From Cordylochernes scorpioides (taxonomy: Eukaryota > Arthropoda > Arachnida > Pseudoscorpiones > Chernetidae): a stretch of 64,000 nucleotides of DNA. Under the pieces are notes generated by a model. That model was not told the origin of the DNA and did not search any database. It saw only the letters and a list, made by a program, of their open reading frames with translations. Both the position numbers and the translations under genes were made by a program. Where the stretch lies: assembly GCA_030710605.1 (NCBI GenBank), contig CP092884.1:19821483-19885482 (forward strand). The letters run 5' to 3'. Position 1 is the first letter of the stretch. Every line of letters starts with the position of its first letter. Positions 1 through 10,975 of the stretch are shown in pieces.

Positions 1-3000
1 TTCCGTTCCATCGTTAGCTAACACGGCAGCCAGTTCTTTTAATTGATTTTGCGCCAGATAGAAACGTGAACGTAACTGTCGCGCAGCTCCGACAAAATTT
101 GTCCCTTGATCGCTATACAGCCGAGTGCAATGCCCTCTTCGCGCTACAAATCGCTTGAAGGCAGACATGAAGGTGGGCGTAGAGGCATCTGTGACTAATT
201 CAAGATGTACTGCTCGGGTCACAAAGCACACAAATAGACAGATGTAGCCCTTTTCAGTCTTTCGGCCTCTACCCTTGGACAATCGAAGGTTCACAGGTCC
301 AGCATAATCCACACCACTGATTGAAAAGGGTTTACCCGGTGTCAATCTCTCCTTGGGTAAATCACTCATTAGCTGGCCCTGAGTGACGCGATTGTATCGA
401 CAGCATGTCACGCACTCTCGAATGCATCTCTTCACCTGATATTTTGCTCTCGGCATCCAATACTTCTGTCTTAATGTGGACAGCATCAGGTGCACACTTC
501 CGTGCAAAGTCCGCATATGAACTGCTTGAACAATCATCTGAGCCACCCTTCCGGATGAAGGCAATAGCGCAGGATGTTTTTGTTCATATGTCATTGATGG
601 AGCCCATTTCAATCTACCTCCGACTCTAAGGATTCCTTGATCGTCGAGGAACGGTGTCAAACCATAAATCTTGCTCGTGCGCTTCACTGATCCTAAAGTG
701 GTCAGACCTTTTATTTCTTCCGTAAAATGCTGGCATTGAATTGCTTGAAGTATTCTCCCATGAGCATTTCTCAGTTCAGCTGTTGTTAAGTGCGACTGAT
801 ATCGCTCCGCACTGTAGCGGTAGTTATGGCAAAAACGCAACATCCAGGCTACTTTTCGGATAAACCCAGTAAAGGTTGGGCTCATCTCTCCGATAGCCAT
901 CAAGAAAGGTGTTTCACTGAGGGCATGAACACTCAGGAGCTCAATTTGACTTTTGTTCTCAAACACAGGAAGCTTTCTGGGCCATTCTGTTGATTCCGCT
1001 GATAACCAGGTAGGTCCCGTCCACCAGATGGAAGACTGTTTCAGCTCGGACCCCTGAATTCCTCGCGAGGCAATATCCGCTGGATTATCTCCTGTGGGAA
1101 CATAGCGCCACTCCCTGACTTGTGGACAACTCTGAATTTCCGCCACACGATTGCCGATGAAAGTGGGGAGAGTTCTAGACATAGTTTTTAACCAACTCAA
1201 GACTATGGTAGAATCGGACCAACAGGTAGCACTCTCCATGGTGATATTCAACTCTTCCATAATATATTTCATTAGTCTGGTCAGTAGAAGAGCCGCGCAC
1301 AATTCTAAGCGTGGAATTGACATCTTCTGAATGGGAGCCAACTTAGTTTTTGATGCCAACAGTTTTACACTAACACCATCATCATTGGGAATTCTTATGT
1401 AAACGGCCGCCGCATAGGCGTCTTCAGAGGCATCACCGAATCCATGCAACTGCACTCCCTGGATATTCCTTCCGAGACCCAACCATCGGGGTATCCTCAA
1501 ACTTCTTATGAAATTCAATTCTTTTCTCAACTTAGTCCATGTCTCAATCAGTGATTCATCCATCGGATCATCCCAATGTAATCCCGTTATCCACAACCTT
1601 TGAACCATTATTTTTCCTGTTACAAGGACAGGTGCCAACCATCCCAAGGGATCATATAACTTGGCGATAAAGGAAAGCATTTCGCGTTTGGTAGTCACCG
1701 ATGTCTTTTCCAACGACTGAACGTCATATACGAAACAGTCTTCACTTTGGATCCATCCCAAACCCAATGTCCTTATAACCTTGGATTGTTCAAACATAAT
1801 CTTTTGTGCGCAATGTTCTTTCGCAATGTTGCCCAAAATCGTCGGATCATTTGATGACCACTTCTTCAAGGTGAATCCTCCACATCTAAGCAACTCGATG
1901 AGTTCATCACGCAACGCCATTCCATCTCTTAGATCATCTGCACCGGTAATAATGTCATCTACATAAGTATCCTCTTTGATTGCTCTAGAGGCTCTAGGAT
2001 ACTTAGCCCCTTCATCCTCTACCAATTTTAATAGGGTTCTCATTGCTAAAAAGGGTGCTGCAGCAGTGCCATAGGTAACAGTGTTAAGTCTACAAGCTAT
2101 CAATTTATCTTGCGATCTTCTCCTCCAAATAATTCTCTGCCTTTCTGCATCGCTAGGACGTACCAAAATTTGTCGATACATCTTTTCTATATCTGACATA
2201 ATGAAGATTCTGTGTTTTCGACAATTCATCAGGATAGACAATATATCTCTCTGTAGTTTTGGACCAACGTAAAGTCTATCATTAAATGAAAATCCATTTT
2301 TTGTTTTAGCAGATGCGTCAAAAACCACTCTAAATTTCCTTCTATCAGGTTGGCCTCCAAGGACTGCATGATGAGGGAGGTAACAATGTTCCGCCTGATC
2401 ACCAACTGGGATCTCATTCAACTGGGTCATGTGTCCCAATCCTTCGTACTCTTCCATAAACTTATAATAATCCCTTCCCAGCTGATCATTCAGAGCTAGG
2501 CGCCTTTCCAGGGCCATCTGCCGTTTGACACATAAGTCCAAGGAGTTTCCGAAACAATCCTGCATTCCAACCCGTGGATCAAAGGGCAAGGGAACTATAT
2601 ATCTTCCATAGGTGTCTCGTCGAACACTCCTTTTGTATAGGTCCTCACAAAACTCATCTTGGGGAGTTATCTTGTTGGCAACCTGAACCTCCTCAACCTC
2701 CCAGAATCTCTTTAAGATAGTCTCCAAATTATCCTCGTAATGCACACGGGTAGTAAATACCTGCGTGTTGCCGACATCGCCTCCTGATAATCCTCCTGAT
2801 ATAATCCATCCTAATTTGGTATTTTGTGCACACAGCTGGGTCTTGTCATCTCTTCGGATTTCAGGCAGCAACAGCAGTCCGTATACATCAGCTCCCAGAA
2901 TTATATCAATTCTCCCGCTCTTCGTAAACTGGGGATCCGCTAGTTGTATATCTCTAAACTTCTCGGTTATTGGCAGGCGAAGGTCCTTACTTGGCAACAG

Positions 3001-4590
3001 TCCTGTCATTTTATTCACCACCAAGGCCTGCAATGGCAACTCCCAATTTTGATTTCCTATAGGCTTGATGGCAAAATGGGCAAGGTCTTTAACTTCCTCT
3101 CCCTTGGTCGCATTGATTCCATATATCTGGGCGTCAACCTTGGAAACCGGGATATTCAGACCCTGGAGCACGTCCCGATGGATAAAGGAAGACTGCGAAC
3201 CCTGATCCAGCAAGGCTCTCACCACCTTTTCTTCATTCCGATGATTTACCAGCCGTACTAAAGCCGTGGCCAAAAGCGCCGTTGGCACTGCTGTTCTTAC
3301 ATGCATGCCAGCGAATGACACATCAGGCTTTTCTGTATTGGATTCAGTCTTCGGGTGGATGTTCTCTTTAGTGCTCGATGGTCCCCGATTTGACATCAAA
3401 CACTCCCCGAGATGCAGCAAGGTATTGTGTGATTTCTTGCATATCCCGCATTCTGCATCTCTCCAGCATTGGCAGGCGTGATGACCCACTCGAAAACATT
3501 TGAAGCAAGCCCTATGCCTCATCAACACTCCTCTTTTCTCCTGGGCAGAGATGGCCAACCATTTTTGACAGTACGTCAACCAGTGGTCGCCTCGACAAAA
3601 CAGACATGCCTTCATGTTTCTCTCTCCTGGCTTGTTGACCTCAGCCACATGAAGCCTGGTTGTATTTGGCCTTACACTTCTGGAATTCGAGGATTCCCCT
3701 ATTCCAGATCGTACATAGGCCAGACGCCTTTCGCCTTTTACCTCTCGTCTTAAGAACTTTAACAACGAGCCGAGCCGCCCGTCAACAGGTTGAGGCGTAT
3801 CTTCATCTTCATCATTATATCCCGCTAGGGCACTACGCTGCCACACCGCAAGTAAGTCCTCCGGCAGACTTGACTCGACCAGCGGGTACAAGAACGCCGC
3901 ATTTTGTTCGGTAGTGATCCCAAGGGATTCCAACGATCTTAAATAGGACTCTAATTTGTCATAGAGATCCTCAATGCCTATGGTCTTTCTCCGGGCGTTA
4001 TTCACCACCAATCCCAAGAGTTGTCTCACGTAGACCTCTGTGAGAATCACTCTGTCTCCAAAGCGGTCTTTCAACGCCGAAATGGCCTTTGGATAGTTGT
4101 CTGCGGTGGTGGGATAACTCTTCACTAGCCTTGAGGCTCTTGTGTTTTCCTTCATAGATTGCACCAAATACTGGAATTTGTCTACATTGGAGAGTGTAGA
4201 ATCCTCATGTATCGTGGAAAATTGGGCCCACCAGCCCAACCACTCCAGCCAGGATCCATCAATTTTTTTCAATTCCAATTTGGGCAATCGGCAACCTCTT
4301 GTTCCAGGCAGCGAGCCCTTTTCCGAACTATTATCAGGGATGGCATCGATATTTTTCACCATAGAGTTAAGGAAGTAAGTAACTCTTCTTTCAAGATTGA
4401 TCCACTTCTGATCATACTGGATCACTGTATCCTTTTCCTCCTCTAGTTCCTTGTAATCACTTTCCTCATCGTCCATTTTCAACTTCCAAATTAACTTATC
4501 TTTTTCCTGAAGATCTACTATATTCTTTTCGATGAGTGTATGATTCGTTCTTATCACATCCTCAGAAGGAGTTTCTTCACACACACACAT
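1..4590 (-). CDS. BEL/Pao retrotransposon Gag-Pol polyprotein (BEL-1), partial at window edge
   Basis: One reading frame runs from an ATG at 4590 to base 1 with no stop at any point I checked. An in-frame TGA lies directly before the ATG. The order is a Gag of the DUF1759 type (LPKLELKKIDGSWLEW near residue 110), CCHC knuckles near 3440-3600 (CFKCFRVGHHAC), an aspartic protease (LLDQGSQ, 3195-3213), reverse transcriptase with YVDD (1954-1965), RNase H, and integrase with HHCC and the first catalytic Asp (GVDYAGP near 297-312). These motifs are all in one frame, so the polyprotein looks intact up to the edge. The C-terminal part and the 3' LTR lie outside the window. The N-terminus is encoded by a (CA)n run. 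As a family, these elements replicate through cytoplasmic particles and integrate with 4-6 bp duplications. Confidence 0.9.
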   Translation of the reverse strand, partial: MCVCEETPSEDVIRTNHTLIEKNIVDLQEKDKLIWKLKMDDEESDYKELEEEKDTVIQYDQKWINLERRVTYFLNSMVKNIDAIPDNSSEKGSLPGTRGCRLPKLELKKIDGSWLEWLGWWAQFSTIHEDSTLSNVDKFQYLVQSMKENTRASRLVKSYPTTADNYPKAISALKDRFGDRVILTEVYVRQLLGLVVNNARRKTIGIEDLYDKLESYLRSLESLGITTEQNAAFLYPLVESSLPEDLLAVWQRSALAGYNDEDEDTPQPVDGRLGSLLKFLRREVKGERRLAYVRSGIGESSNSRSVRPNTTRLHVAEVNKPGERNMKACLFCRGDHWLTYCQKWLAISAQEKRGVLMRHRACFKCFRVGHHACQCWRDAECGICKKSHNTLLHLGECLMSNRGPSSTKENIHPKTESNTEKPDVSFAGMHVRTAVPTALLATALVRLVNHRNEEKVVRALLDQGSQSSFIHRDVLQGLNIPVSKVDAQIYGINATKGEEVKDLAHFAIKPIGNQNWELPLQALVVNKMTGLLPSKDLRLPITEKFRDIQLADPQFTKSGRIDIILGADVYGLLLLPEIRRDDKTQLCAQNTKLGWIISGGLSGGDVGNTQVFTTRVHYEDNLETILKRFWEVEEVQVANKITPQDEFCEDLYKRSVRRDTYGRYIVPLPFDPRVGMQDCFGNSLDLCVKRQMALERRLALNDQLGRDYYKFMEEYEGLGHMTQLNEIPVGDQAEHCYLPHHAVLGGQPDRRKFRVVFDASAKTKNGFSFNDRLYVGPKLQRDILSILMNCRKHRIFIMSDIEKMYRQILVRPSDAERQRIIWRRRSQDKLIACRLNTVTYGTAAAPFLAMRTLLKLVEDEGAKYPRASRAIKEDTYVDDIITGADDLRDGMALRDELIELLRCGGFTLKKWSSNDPTILGNIAKEHCAQKIMFEQSKVIRTLGLGWIQSEDCFVYDVQSLEKTSVTTKREMLSFIAKLYDPLGWLAPVLVTGKIMVQRLWITGLHWDDPMDESLIETWTKLRKELNFIRSLRIPRWLGLGRNIQGVQLHGFGDASEDAYAAAVYIRIPNDDGVSVKLLASKTKLAPIQKMSIPRLELCAALLLTRLMKYIMEELNITMESATCWSDSTIVLSWLKTMSRTLPTFIGNRVAEIQSCPQVREWRYVPTGDNPADIASRGIQGSELKQSSIWWTGPTWLSAESTEWPRKLPVFENKSQIELLSVHALSETPFLMAIGEMSPTFTGFIRKVAWMLRFCHNYRYSAERYQSHLTTAELRNAHGRILQAIQCQHFTEEIKGLTTLGSVKRTSKIYGLTPFLDDQGILRVGGRLKWAPSMTYEQKHPALLPSSGRVAQMIVQAVHMRTLHGSVHLMLSTLRQKYWMPRAKYQVKRCIRECVTCCRYNRVTQGQLMSDLPKERLTPGKPFSISGVDYAGPVNLRLSKGRGRKTEKGYICLFVCFVTRAVHLELVTDASTPTFMSAFKRFVARRGHCTRLYSDQGTNFVGAARQLRSRFYLAQNQLKELAAVLANDGTE

Positions 4591-4966
4591 TCAACTCAGC
4601 TTCTGTCCTTTTAATCAATTTAGAAATTATTGTTCTTAGAACGGTTCTGCTTTTAATTGCTCGCTTCATTCTAAACTTGCCCTTTTTTTTCTTAACTTAA
4701 ATTGTTGCTTAACGCACTATACCTCGGCCTTTTTTCTTTTATCCAATTTGCAAAACTTTCCTAAAACCTTTTTTGCATAACCTTTTGCAAAACTTTATTT
4801 GCATAAATTCTTCTTTTGCTATGATTTGCCTAAAATTGTATAGGCCTTTTTCTTCTTGATTCTTAATATTGACAAATTGAATTTCCGAATTTTAAAAACT
4901 TTAACTTCTAATCAAGAGTGAATTCTTCTTAATCTTTATCCTAATCCGGATGTAGAGGGACCAAAA
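4591..4966 (-). other. BEL-1 leader and primer-binding region
   Basis: Untranslated leader between the LTR and the Gag ATG. On the minus strand the bases next to the LTR read TTTGGTCCCTCTACATCCGG, which resembles the TGGTCC...CCGGAT start seen after the 5' LTR of BEL-2 in this window. The rest is T-rich on the plus strand and has no gene. Confidence 0.6.
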
Positions 4967-5256
4967 TGTTCGCCAATCTTCTTTCTTTGGCTGGTTCTTC
5001 TTTATTCACCTTTCCTCCAGAGGTATAGTCAGCGCCAAGATCTTGCTATAACTAACGCGGGCTCTTCGAGCTCTAACCTACGGTGAAAGCACGAGTCTTA
5101 CAAAGGCTCCACTTATAACACACACTTTATTCTCAAACACACTATTTATACAATAAAATCATACACACGTGACCAGTCACTCGTGGTCAAATGTAATAAA
5201 GACATATATATACAGAGTAACAATCAAATAATAAAATAACAAAACAATCCCTAACA
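4967..5256 (-). repeat. BEL-1 5' LTR (290 bp)
   Basis: On the minus strand it starts TGTTAGGG and ends CGAACA, giving the usual TG...CA ends. An AATAAAG lies in its middle, as expected for a polyadenylation signal. It directly abuts and interrupts a Gypsy gag frame at 5257, which fixes its outer boundary. The partner LTR is outside the window, so its age cannot be judged. Confidence 0.85.
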
Positions 5257-5635
5257 CCAGCATATCGCCGAAATTACAATTTATTGCTAAATGTTTCAAT
5301 TCTCTAAGATATTCCGAAATCGATTCTCCTTCCTGTTGAATTTTCCTTAAGAATATACATAGCTGTGGTATCATTTTCTTTTTTGGATCCAAATGTAGCT
5401 TAATACTTTGAATTATAGTATCATAGGGTTGATCTTTCATTAGGCCGGGAAGAAAATGTCGTTTCCCAGCTTCCAAAGTTTCAGAATCTAGTAGCGAGGT
5501 AAAAATCGGCACTTTCCTCTCCTCCTTCAGATCATTTGCCATAAAGGAAGCCTTAAATTTTTGTACGAAAAGATCGAAGGTATCCTCCACTGGGCTATAG
5601 CATCTAAAAGGTACTATTATCGTTTGACTTGTCAT
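5257..5635 (-). pseudogene. Gypsy-1 gag, N-terminal fragment cut by BEL-1
   Basis: A frame starting MTSQTIIVPF at 5635 encodes a retrotransposon Gag domain (FDLFVQKFKASFMAND..., ...GESISEYLRELKHLAINCNFGD). It resembles the Gag of the complete Gypsy at 42140 in this window (both contain CNFGD followed by a short hydrophobic stretch). The frame runs into the BEL-1 LTR at 5256, so the remaining Gag-Pol is either beyond the left edge or lost. Dead by insertion. Confidence 0.8.
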
Positions 5636-5751
5636 GCTGATCCTTTTCTACTCCTTTTTTTTTCTTGATCCAGATAGTTCCAAAGATGTAGTATCTATAC
5701 TTGAGTAAACGCCGTTTTCCTCAGCTTTTTACTGGCTCTGTAGATCCCGCA

Positions 5752-5762
5752 TCCTCGTTGCC
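5752..5762 (-). other. Gypsy-1 primer-binding site
   Basis: The minus strand reads TGGCAACGAGG between the LTR end and gag. The intact Gypsy at 42069 has TGGCGACGAGG in the same place, which supports the call. Confidence 0.65.
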
Positions 5763-5767
5763 ACTTT

Positions 5768-5938
5768 TGTTGTTTCGTAATTAGACGTACAACAGCTCAA
5801 ACTTGACCATGACTCTTTATTTAGCTCTTATTCTTCACGTTTGGCCAACAACAAATGTCCAATTTATATACACATATATTTTTACATAATGAGGCTTTAA
5901 AGAATGAAAATAATCTTCATATATTTACATACACAACA
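5768..5938 (-). repeat. Gypsy-1 5' LTR (about 171 bp)
   Basis: On the minus strand it starts TGTTGTGT and ends ACAACA shortly before the primer-binding site. The outer boundary is where LINE sequence begins. The LTR is short and the ends are inferred from the TGTTG/CAACA symmetry, since no second LTR is available for comparison. Confidence 0.55.
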
Positions 5939-7815
5939 GTTAATATATAGCGAGAAGAGTAGAGGACTGAGCACAGATCCCTGAGGTACACCAGCCCATG
6001 TTCTTCGGCCCTTGGAAAATGCTCCATTGACCCGAACCTTTATCCTTCTTCCCCTTAAGAAGTCTGCAATCCAGATTGAGGTTTTTCCTCTTACTCCTAT
6101 GTTGTGCAGCCTTTCAAATAATTTCTCCCTCTACACTCGATCAAAAGCTGAGGTCATTATTCAGTTTTATTATTATTGTTAGTGAGCCAGACTATGAGCC
6201 TAGAGTGGATAATTCGTTCTGTTATTTTACGAAGTATGCTGATAAGAGCAATTGGCCGATAGTTTTTGCATTCCTTGGCATCGTTGTTTGGTTTCAGTAT
6301 TGGCACTATAATTGATATCTTCCAATTCTTTGGTAGTTTACCAGTTTGCCATAAAATGTTCAGTATTCGTAGGAGTTTATTTTTAGCTTTGTCTCCAAAG
6401 TGTTTAATCATTTGACCAAAGATTAGATTATCTCCTGGTGACCTCTTGGATTTAACTTTTCTATTGATTAATTTAGCTCATTCAGTGTGAAATCTCTCGA
6501 GAAAATATCTTGTTAATGGTAATTTCTTGCTTGTTTAACTAATTTGTTTATATTATTTTTTAGAGTCCTGTCTTCATTCGTTTAGTTGAGTCTGGAAGTT
6601 CTTGAAAGATATTCTGCAATTATGTCAGCCATCTTTTTTTTTCTCGTTCTCGCTGTTCTATTCATTACGGTTAGAGTATTGGAGGATTGGTGTTGGTTTT
6701 GATTGTTTTCTAACACTAATTATATTCCAGTGATGGCTGTCCTTTCTTGGATCCATTTTTTCGCAGAATTCTGCCCATTTTTCTCTCTCTCTTGTTTGAA
6801 TATCCAAATTTCTTGTTCTATTATGTAACTAATTTCAATGAGTTCCTTTATGTTTTCTTCTGTTTTATTTGTTTTAAGAAGTTCATTGATATTATCTCTC
6901 TCTGCAAATATTGCCTCGATATTGTGGTCCTTCCAGTAAGGTATCCACAGGTCTTTACGTCTACCTCTAGATATCGATTTTTTTGCAGCTTCGGATATGT
7001 TCGAAGAGAATTTTTCCAAGTTTTTGTCAATCGTTCTGTGATTTAATTCTTCGTTGCACAGTTTTTCAAGCTTTACTGTGAATTTTTTCCAGTGTTCTTT
7101 TATTCTGTTGGACATTCTCAATTTTGAAGTTGAGGGTTGTTAAAATTGGTCTGTGGTCATTTATTGCACTTTCATGATTTTCCATTGTGTTGTGGGGGCG
7201 ATGTTGCAATTTATCGCTGTGATGTCTATTGCGGATTCTGTGCCTGTGCACTTGGATAGATAGGTGTTCTTTTTTTTTTATTTAACGGTGTAAGGTCGAG
7301 GTCGGTTAGCATGTCCTCAACCTGCTGACCTTTGTTATCCTGGAGAGGTGATCCCCAAGTTGGACTTTTGGCGTTAAAATCACCAAGTATGATTGTGATA
7401 TCCGAAGACGCTTCACTTAATGTCTATATCAGGCCCGGATTGATGCTAATATTATCGGGGTGATAAACATTTATGATTGATATTGTTTTATCTGGGAGAT
7501 AGATTTCTCTTGCTTGAGCTTCTGTCGTGCTTTCTGTAGGCTTACTCTAATTATAGGCGAATTCCTTAAATTTGATTTCTGAAGATTCAATCAAAACGGC
7601 AAGTCCTCCTCCAAATTTTCTCGGTCTGTCCTTTCGTAGTGTTGTATAACCTTTGACATTGAATCTCAGATTCTGATTAAATTTTGTCTCCTGAAGACAA
7701 GCAATATGCACATTGTTTCACGGAAAGAACAATTCAGCTCTTCAGTTTTCCTCTGGGTGCCATTTATATTGAGCTGTAATAGATTTAATTGTGTTCTCGT
7801 AGTAGATTTCTCATC
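5939..7815 (-). pseudogene. Jockey-like non-LTR retrotransposon ORF2, decayed and 3'-truncated
   Basis: Minus-strand pieces in several frames spell one LINE ORF2 in order. The endonuclease starts near 7785 (LQLNINGTQRKTEEL), then CLQETK (about 7690) and LGDFNA (about 7375). A linker follows (6720-7121, DLWIPYWKDHNIEA), then reverse transcriptase (YRPIALISILRKITER within 6157-6411) and GVPQGSVLSPLLF near 5955-5995. Frameshifts separate these blocks, so no product is possible. The sequence stops at the Gypsy-1 LTR, meaning Gypsy-1 inserted into this LINE or replaced its 3' part. The Jockey-like assignment rests on motif style only. Confidence 0.8.
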
Positions 7816-8049
7816 AGGAGCCCCGGGCTGCAGCTCCTGATGCGGCGGTTACCCCGGACGCGGTAGAATTACTGGAGATATCGGTTTTGCTCTTCATTGG
7901 AAAATGGGTGCCGTTGCCACGTTAGTCACCTTGGAAACGAACCAGAATTTGTTCAAATATTCCAAGGGTCCAGGTGGACCGCAGGGAGGTGTGTTCGGAC
8001 TTCTCCTCCCCCCCCCCCCCCCCCGGAATGCCGTCACTTCAGGATAAAG
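7816..8049. other. Gene-free stretch with poly(C) run
   Basis: Contains a run of about 18 C at 8007-8024. The left part may be the 5' end of the LINE. I see no gene here. Confidence 0.5.
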
Positions 8050-8146
8050 CACTCTTGGTGAATTTTTTTATTGCGATTTAGAATCTGTCACTGAAGCTTT
8101 ACGAGCGTTTCGTTCCTTTAAAGGTATTCGAAGCGGTAAAGGACCC

Positions 8147-8998
8147 ATGAGTTACTACTCTCTAAGGCGAATGATTAAAAATTTCCAGGAAACTGGATCT
8201 CTGGAAGCGAAACCTCGGAATGGAAGACTATCGACATGCAAGTCAGTGGCTGTTACGGTTTTGCAGAATGTTGAAGCTATTGAAACGTTATCCACGTATG
8301 GAGAAGTAAGTGCTCGACAAACGGGGATTTCGTATGGAACAGTTTGGAGAGAACACACATTTAGAATTTTTCTTAAAAAATACCCATACAAAATTCAAAG
8401 TTTTCACGAGTTGAAAGTCAGCGATTTTTAGAAGCGTCAAGAATTCGCTGCATGGGTTTTCCGGCAAATTGATATTGATGAAAACTGGCTGTCGAATGTT
8501 CTGTGGACAGATGATGCTCACTTTTCTCTAAACGGAGAATTTAACATTCGAAACAGCCGCATTTGGGCAACAGAAAACCCTAGGATTTTTACAGAAATAC
8601 CACTTCATCAGCCCAGAGTTACAGTTTTGTGTGAGTTCACTTCTTCTTTTATTATTGGGCCATTTTTCTTTGAAAAAATCAATGGAAGAACTTTTAAAAC
8701 CGTTTTTGTAACTGATGAACGTTATTTTCAACTTTTGAGAGAAAAGGGTATTCCCATATTGCAGGACAGACAAGCACTAAGCGAAATAACATCCATGCAA
8801 GATGGAGGATCTCCTCATATCTCCCGCGGTGCCAAACAATTGCTGAATGATACGTTCGGTGAAAATCGTTGGATAAATCGCCATTTTATATACCAGTGGC
8901 CTCTAAGATCACCAGGCTCGACGCCTTACAATTTCGGTTATGGGGGTACATTAAGTCGCGTGTTTATCGATGCCGGCCTACCACATTGGCCATGTTGA
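8147..8998 (+). pseudogene. DUF4817-type (IS630/Tc1 superfamily) transposase, broken
   Basis: The frame starts MSYYSLRRMIKNFQETGSL (helix-turn-helix with GISYGTVWR) and continues in the same frame after an internal TAG at 8429-8431. The catalytic region follows: first Asp in WTDDAHFSL, second in QDGGSPHIS, and a third block WPLRSPGSTP where the expected Asp of SPD is Gly. It ends at TGA 8996-8998 with a damaged C-terminus. The premature stop and the missing third acidic residue both argue that it is inactive. Such transposases are abundant in several arthropod genomes. A poly(A)-like AATAAAA lies at 9230-9236. Confidence 0.8.
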
Positions 8999-9250
8999 AG
9001 GCTTTTATCAGATGGCACGTTTTATAAATTTCAACAGAAATATTATTTAATGCTGACCATTCTGTCATCTATCGTCTGCAGGCGGTGTTTGAGAATGAAG
9101 GGCGCCACATTGAGCAAGGATTTGTGACCTAATACAAGAGAGAAGGCAGTTACCTCATGTGTTATATAAGCTGCCATGTATTATATTATCTACCAATATT
9201 TTGCAGCCCTTTGTGTTGGGTTATGGGAATAATAAAATCTGTTCTCACAT

Positions 9251-9512
9251 TTTGACTCTTTTTTTTTTTCTGTAAACAGTAATTTTTTTGTTTGTCATTT
9301 GCTCACATCTTATATTATTTCGTGCAGACCAAAGTGTTATAACTTCTCGAATAACACTGGTACACACAATTTCACCCCTTATGTTTTGTTTATCGCTTTT
9401 CGCTCATTAGAAGAAATAGCATAAGGAATATTCTCTGTCCCCCCCCAACTTTAGAAATTTTACGCAAAAAAAAAATAATACAAAATGATTTTACTACCAC
9501 GTTTTTCAACAT
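9251..9512. other. Gene-free spacer
   Basis: AT-rich, with a poly(C) of 9 at 9440-9448. No clear proximal sequence element for the U6 copy downstream is recognisable by eye. It contains the first copy (9497-9509) of the direct repeat that flanks U6. Confidence 0.4.
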
Positions 9513-9622
9513 GTACACGCTTGTTCGGCGGTACATATACTAAAATTGGAAAGATACAGAGAAGATTAGCATGGCCCCTGCGCAAGGATGACACACAAAA
9601 TCGTGAAGCGTTCCACGTTTTT
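9513..9622 (+). ncRNA. U6: U6 spliceosomal snRNA or recent U6 pseudogene
   Basis: The central part matches U6 almost fully: ATACTAAAATTGG, the ACAGAGA box (9556-9562), AGCATGGCCCCTGCGCAAGG and a 3' T run at 9618-9622. The 5' hairpin is unusual but can pair (GTAC...CGC with GCG...GTAC). Differences from the conserved sequence include GGAAAGATAC for GGAACGATAC and ACACAAA for ACGCAAA. A 13-bp direct repeat flanks the copy (9497-9509 and 9613-9625), which favours a retroposed copy. U6 catalyses splicing within the spliceosome. Identity as U6 is certain, function is not. Confidence 0.9.
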
Positions 9623-9625
9623 CAA

Positions 9626-10149
9626 GGCAAAAGGTCGATTTAAACATGATTCTTATTTGAGGGGATACATTTTTAAAATTGTGTACAGTATAATAAACAA
9701 TGATAACATTTGACAAGCCCATAGGATATTTGGAATAAAGTACGACAAATATATTTTGTCACTCTCCTCTATATTTCATTTGTTGGATCATGACAAATAT
9801 CCAGTTAAATAGTCATGGGTCGCCAATTATAGTCAAGAAATTACACATTTCTTATAGCAAGAAATCCTATTAGTAATGCCATCATAATTTTTGGTACTAT
9901 ATTAACATATCAAAAAATCGTATATTGATATCAGTAGTGTTTTTCAAACATTCAATATAATCCACAAAACTCCATCTAAAATATAAATATTTTTTGCTAC
10001 ATGTTTTAATTTGCATATACCTATTTTACATATCTCAGATTGTATTTAAAAATCGTCAACCAATTTTTCTACTTTTGGCGAAATGATGTTTTATTAATTT
10101 ATCATTTAATATTATTAGGGTTCTTTCCTGGTATTCAAAAAGGAAAAAT
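9626..10149. other. Gene-free AT-rich stretch
   Basis: No coding potential, RNA gene or recognisable transposon domain is visible. Confidence 0.4.
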
Positions 10150-10392
10150 ACGTGTCGATCAGTTATATTTTTCAGTTCATCAAACAATGAGGCCGCTGAA
10201 TATATGATTCAGATAGAGCGCCATCTAGCGAATAAAATTGTAACTAAAATCAATTTCAAATTTTTCATTAATTACCATAAAGAATCCCATTGCATCCTGA
10301 ACACAATGGTGTTTTCCGCATTGCTCTAGCTCAAATATTCGCGGAGTTATTAATTTTTAAAGTTGTGCGGGACTTTTGGATCACCCTGTACA
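10150..10392 (-). mobile_element. Terminal fragment of a Tc1/IS630-type DNA transposon
   Basis: On the minus strand the sequence begins TACAGGGTGATCCAAAAGTC followed by CCGCACAAC, a typical transposon end flanked by TA. It abuts Helitron sequence exactly at a TA that is present uninterrupted in the homologous Helitron at 28870. No matching left end was found nearby, so this is a one-sided remnant. Confidence 0.5.
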
Positions 10393-10975
10393 TGTAAAAC
10401 CTGTTTTAACAGGACATAGAGAAAAATCTGAAAGAGATATTTATCGAATTTTCAGCAAAGAAAATTTGAAATTGACAGGTTCTGGGCAAAAATAGTTGTT
10501 TTTTATTCAGAAAATGATTATTACAATATTGCTCTATCATGTTTGATTATCAGATACAAAATTATATCTAGAAAAATTTCAAAAAGCAGAGACCACGGGT
10601 GGAACCAGTTCATTTTTAGTATTTTAGTACCCCAAATCTCTAATAGTACAACATATTAGAAACACAGATCACGATTTCAACCTAGCAAACCCTAATATTC
10701 ATTATACAAACATAAATAGTAAATACAAAAGATTAATACTGGAAGCACTGATTTCATCAAAATATAATAGTATAAATAGACACATAGATATCCCGGAGAC
10801 ATATGATAGGCTGGTCCAAATACTAAAATAGAATTATCCGTTTTCTCTTCATTACACCACTTAACAATTTTGCATATAATAATATAAACCAATTAAAAAA
10901 AAATTACATAGCAATAATTTTTCTTAAATAATAAAATATAAAACTACATAAATAATCCTAGATATGCAAAAAATA

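Noticed and set aside
405..4446. Many plus-strand frames of 60-105 codons
   Set aside because: They lie opposite the continuous BEL-1 polyprotein on the minus strand.
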